Source: Casuarina equisetifolia (taxonomy: Eukaryota; Streptophyta; Magnoliopsida; Fagales; Casuarinaceae). From it: a DNA stretch of 64,000 bases. The stretch lies in assembly GCA_028551475.1 (NCBI GenBank), contig CM052359.1:10355583-10419582 (forward strand). Direction: 5' to 3'. Within the stretch, counting starts at the first letter, position 1. Each line of letters begins with the position of its first letter. A model generated the notes under the pieces. The model made no database searches, was not told the origin of the DNA, and worked only from the letters and a program-made list of their open reading frames with translations. Made by a program: the position numbers and the translations under genes. Positions 62,601 to 64,000 of this stretch are shown piece by piece.

Positions 62601-63998
62601 TGATGCTACTATAATTATTCTAACCATGTTTAATCCACAATCTTACATTCTCATAACCATATCAGAGCTTGTAATATTTGTAAAGCAATATGTCCTGCTT
62701 TTGTTTTCTCTTTCCTTGATATAGGTCAAAACATTTATTGAAGTTAGTGTTTGATCTGCTGCACAAGTTACATCTTCCTTCTTTATCCGTGGTATGTCAG
62801 GTTCCACCAGGTGAATACCGCTTATCTGCTATGGCAGCTTCGCCTGAGAGTTCTCCTGGACTTACATTTTTGCCATCTCATGTTGACATTGTGGTTAAGA
62901 ATCCATTGTTAAATGTCAAATTTTCTCAGGTAATATTTCTAAAAATTATAGGAATTAAAGGCCCTTTTGACTTTCCGTCTCTCAATAAATGCAAAAGTTG
63001 ATAGATAACTTAAAGAATAAGTAATGTTTTCCTAAATCGATCTTAACATGTTTTTTCTTGTCCTGGCTGTTTCTTTTTCTTTTTTAACTTATAAAGCAAG
63101 ATTCCATACTCTGTTTTTCTATCTGTATACGAAGCTTCTCCATGGGTTTTTCAAACTAGGATTCCCTTTTTTCTTTTTTGTTTTTGGGTTGGTTTTCTTG
63201 TTATACCAATTGTTAATGAATTCATGAGTGCAGTTAGATATAAGATTAAAATCTCATGTTGATCAAAATGGAATTCTGACTTGGATTTGTGACATACAAA
63301 TATAATCGAGAGCTTTTACTGTTTCCTCAAAGTTTTTACCTTTTTGTTTTTCCTTTTTATTTTACCATGAAATTGCTATAGATGTTTACCAGACCTCATT
63401 TGTTTATGATGGATGCAGCTTTTTGCGGAATTATCTATTTATTTTTAATGAATCTTTATTTTTGGTCCATGATTAAGGCGCTGGTAAATGTACTTGGTAC
63501 TGTAGCATGCAAAGAGAACTGTGGCCCGTTAGTTTCTGTTACCCTTGTGAGGTTGGCTGGTAAACCCCATGGAGGGAGAAGTATAGTTAGTTTGACTGAC
63601 AATAGTAGTGAATTCCTCTTTTCAAACGTCATCCCTGGAAAATACAAGCTTGAGGTATTGTTCTTGTTCTTGTTCTTGTTTTTGATGAAAATCTCAAACA
63701 TTCATATGGAATTATCTTTAGTGAATTGTGTTTAGGCCTCTGATTGATAATTTATCTCTCATGTACTCTTTTCTTCGTTTGATTGTTTCTACTTTAGGTC
63801 AAACACAACTCTCCAGTTGCGGCAAGGGAAGATAATTGGTGCTGGGAGCAGAGCTTCATTGATTTGGACGTTGGTGCTGAGGATGTTAAAGGAATTGTAT
63901 TCGTTCAAAAAGGTTACTGGGTTAATGTTATCTCCACCCATGAAGTGGATGCTTATATGACTCAACAAGATGGTTCACCTGTAAATTTGAAAATTAAG
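56620..63998 (+). CDS. NOMO: Nodal modulator-like ER membrane protein (NOMO/pM5), 17 exons seen, 3' part outside window
   Basis: Exons 56620-56757, 57028-57093, 57349-57435, 57531-57587, 57688-57752, 57840-58009, 58344-58405, 58568-58651, 58971-59130, 59275-59390, 60557-60685, 61616-61687, 61822-61917, 62001-62078, 62801-62929, 63478-63654 and 63798-63998 join in frame for 629 codons. The last is followed by GT at 63999-64000, so the gene continues to the right. The N terminus has a signal sequence (LLFLLIAIHAFSSASA). The luminal part is a series of transthyretin- or carbohydrate-binding-like beta-sandwich repeats, marked by phrases such as GSYLFKNILPGKYELRASH, GMFMFKSIPCGRYELIPFY and FLFSNVIPGKYKLEVK. 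Animal NOMO works with nicalin and TMEM147 at the ER translocon; the plant protein is taken to be its counterpart. ATGs at 56644 and 56659 are alternative starts. Confidence 0.94.
58271..58293 (+). repeat. (CT)n microsatellite in NOMO intron 6
   Basis: About ten CT units, some 50 bases before the exon 7 acceptor; they may add to the pyrimidine tract. Confidence 0.85.
60379..60464 (+). repeat. Diverged tandem duplication in NOMO intron 10
   Basis: AACTCTATCAAGCTTGTT occurs twice about 36 bases apart, and each copy is followed by a TATATTTGCTTGA-like tail. Confidence 0.75.
61365..61434 (+). repeat. 36-base tandem duplication in NOMO intron 11
   Basis: Two nearly identical copies start TTATATTCTAGATGTT and end AAGTGGTGC. 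They differ by one substitution and the last base or so. Confidence 0.85.
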
Positions 63999-64000
63999 GT

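Noticed and set aside
1-64000. tRNA, rRNA, CRISPR or bacterial-type operon
   Set aside because: No cloverleaf, rRNA core or spaced repeat array was seen by eye; gene structure is plant nuclear. A tRNAscan or Infernal run would be decisive.

Overview
This window is nuclear DNA of a dicot plant. It carries intron-rich genes with GT-AG introns, AT-rich spacers, SSRs, a solo LTR and decayed LTR retrotransposons. I could join exons in frame for ten protein-coding genes, and the products are typical of land plants: a WRKY factor, plastid ClpP5, a D27-like isomerase and an ALE2-like receptor kinase. The species cannot be named from the sequence alone; the number of SSRs and old transposons would suit a woody eudicot.

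Layout, left to right. (1) A group IIe WRKY gene (+, 757-1941) converges on the plastid protease gene CLPP5 (-, 7223-4080). (2) A PAPA-1/zf-HIT (IES2-like, INO80-complex) gene (-, 11170-8287) follows, with one apparent GC-AG intron. (3) After a gene-poor stretch comes an ALE2-like receptor kinase (-, 20657-15550), which has a (GAA)21 intron SSR and two possible 5' gene models. (4) Between the kinase and the divergent DEAD-box helicase gene RH24 (+, 24280-28839) sits a 522-bp solo LTR with a perfect 5-bp target duplication. (5) RH24 converges on a D27-like carotenoid isomerase gene (-, 32249-29261). (6) A P-class PPR gene (+, 33734-35998) with an overlapping uORF converges on a membrane-anchored cyclophilin, CYP21-4-like (-, 39695-36615).

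(7) From about 41.4 to 49.45 kb lies a nested transposon block. A decayed Ty1/copia element (reverse transcriptase and RNase H remnants) is interrupted, apparently inside its own 3' LTR, by a decayed Ty3/gypsy chromodomain element. The gypsy element has both LTRs, a tRNA-Met-type primer site and a CTTA target duplication. (8) A haem-binding EB_dh-domain membrane protein gene (-, 54690-49621) is divergent from a NOMO (nodal modulator-like) ER protein gene (+, from 56620), which runs off the right edge exactly at a splice donor.

The genes are ordinary housekeeping, plastid and signalling genes and do not form a pathway cluster. The IES2-like and RH24 genes are also close neighbours in Arabidopsis (from memory At2g47350 and At2g47330), so this part may be conserved microsynteny. 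I found no CRISPR, tRNA or rRNA, and no convincing new multi-gene system. The most unusual items are the nested LTR elements, the solo LTR, the GC-AG intron, the alternative kinase start, the overlapping uORF, and an unidentified ORF island near 13.6-14.2 kb.
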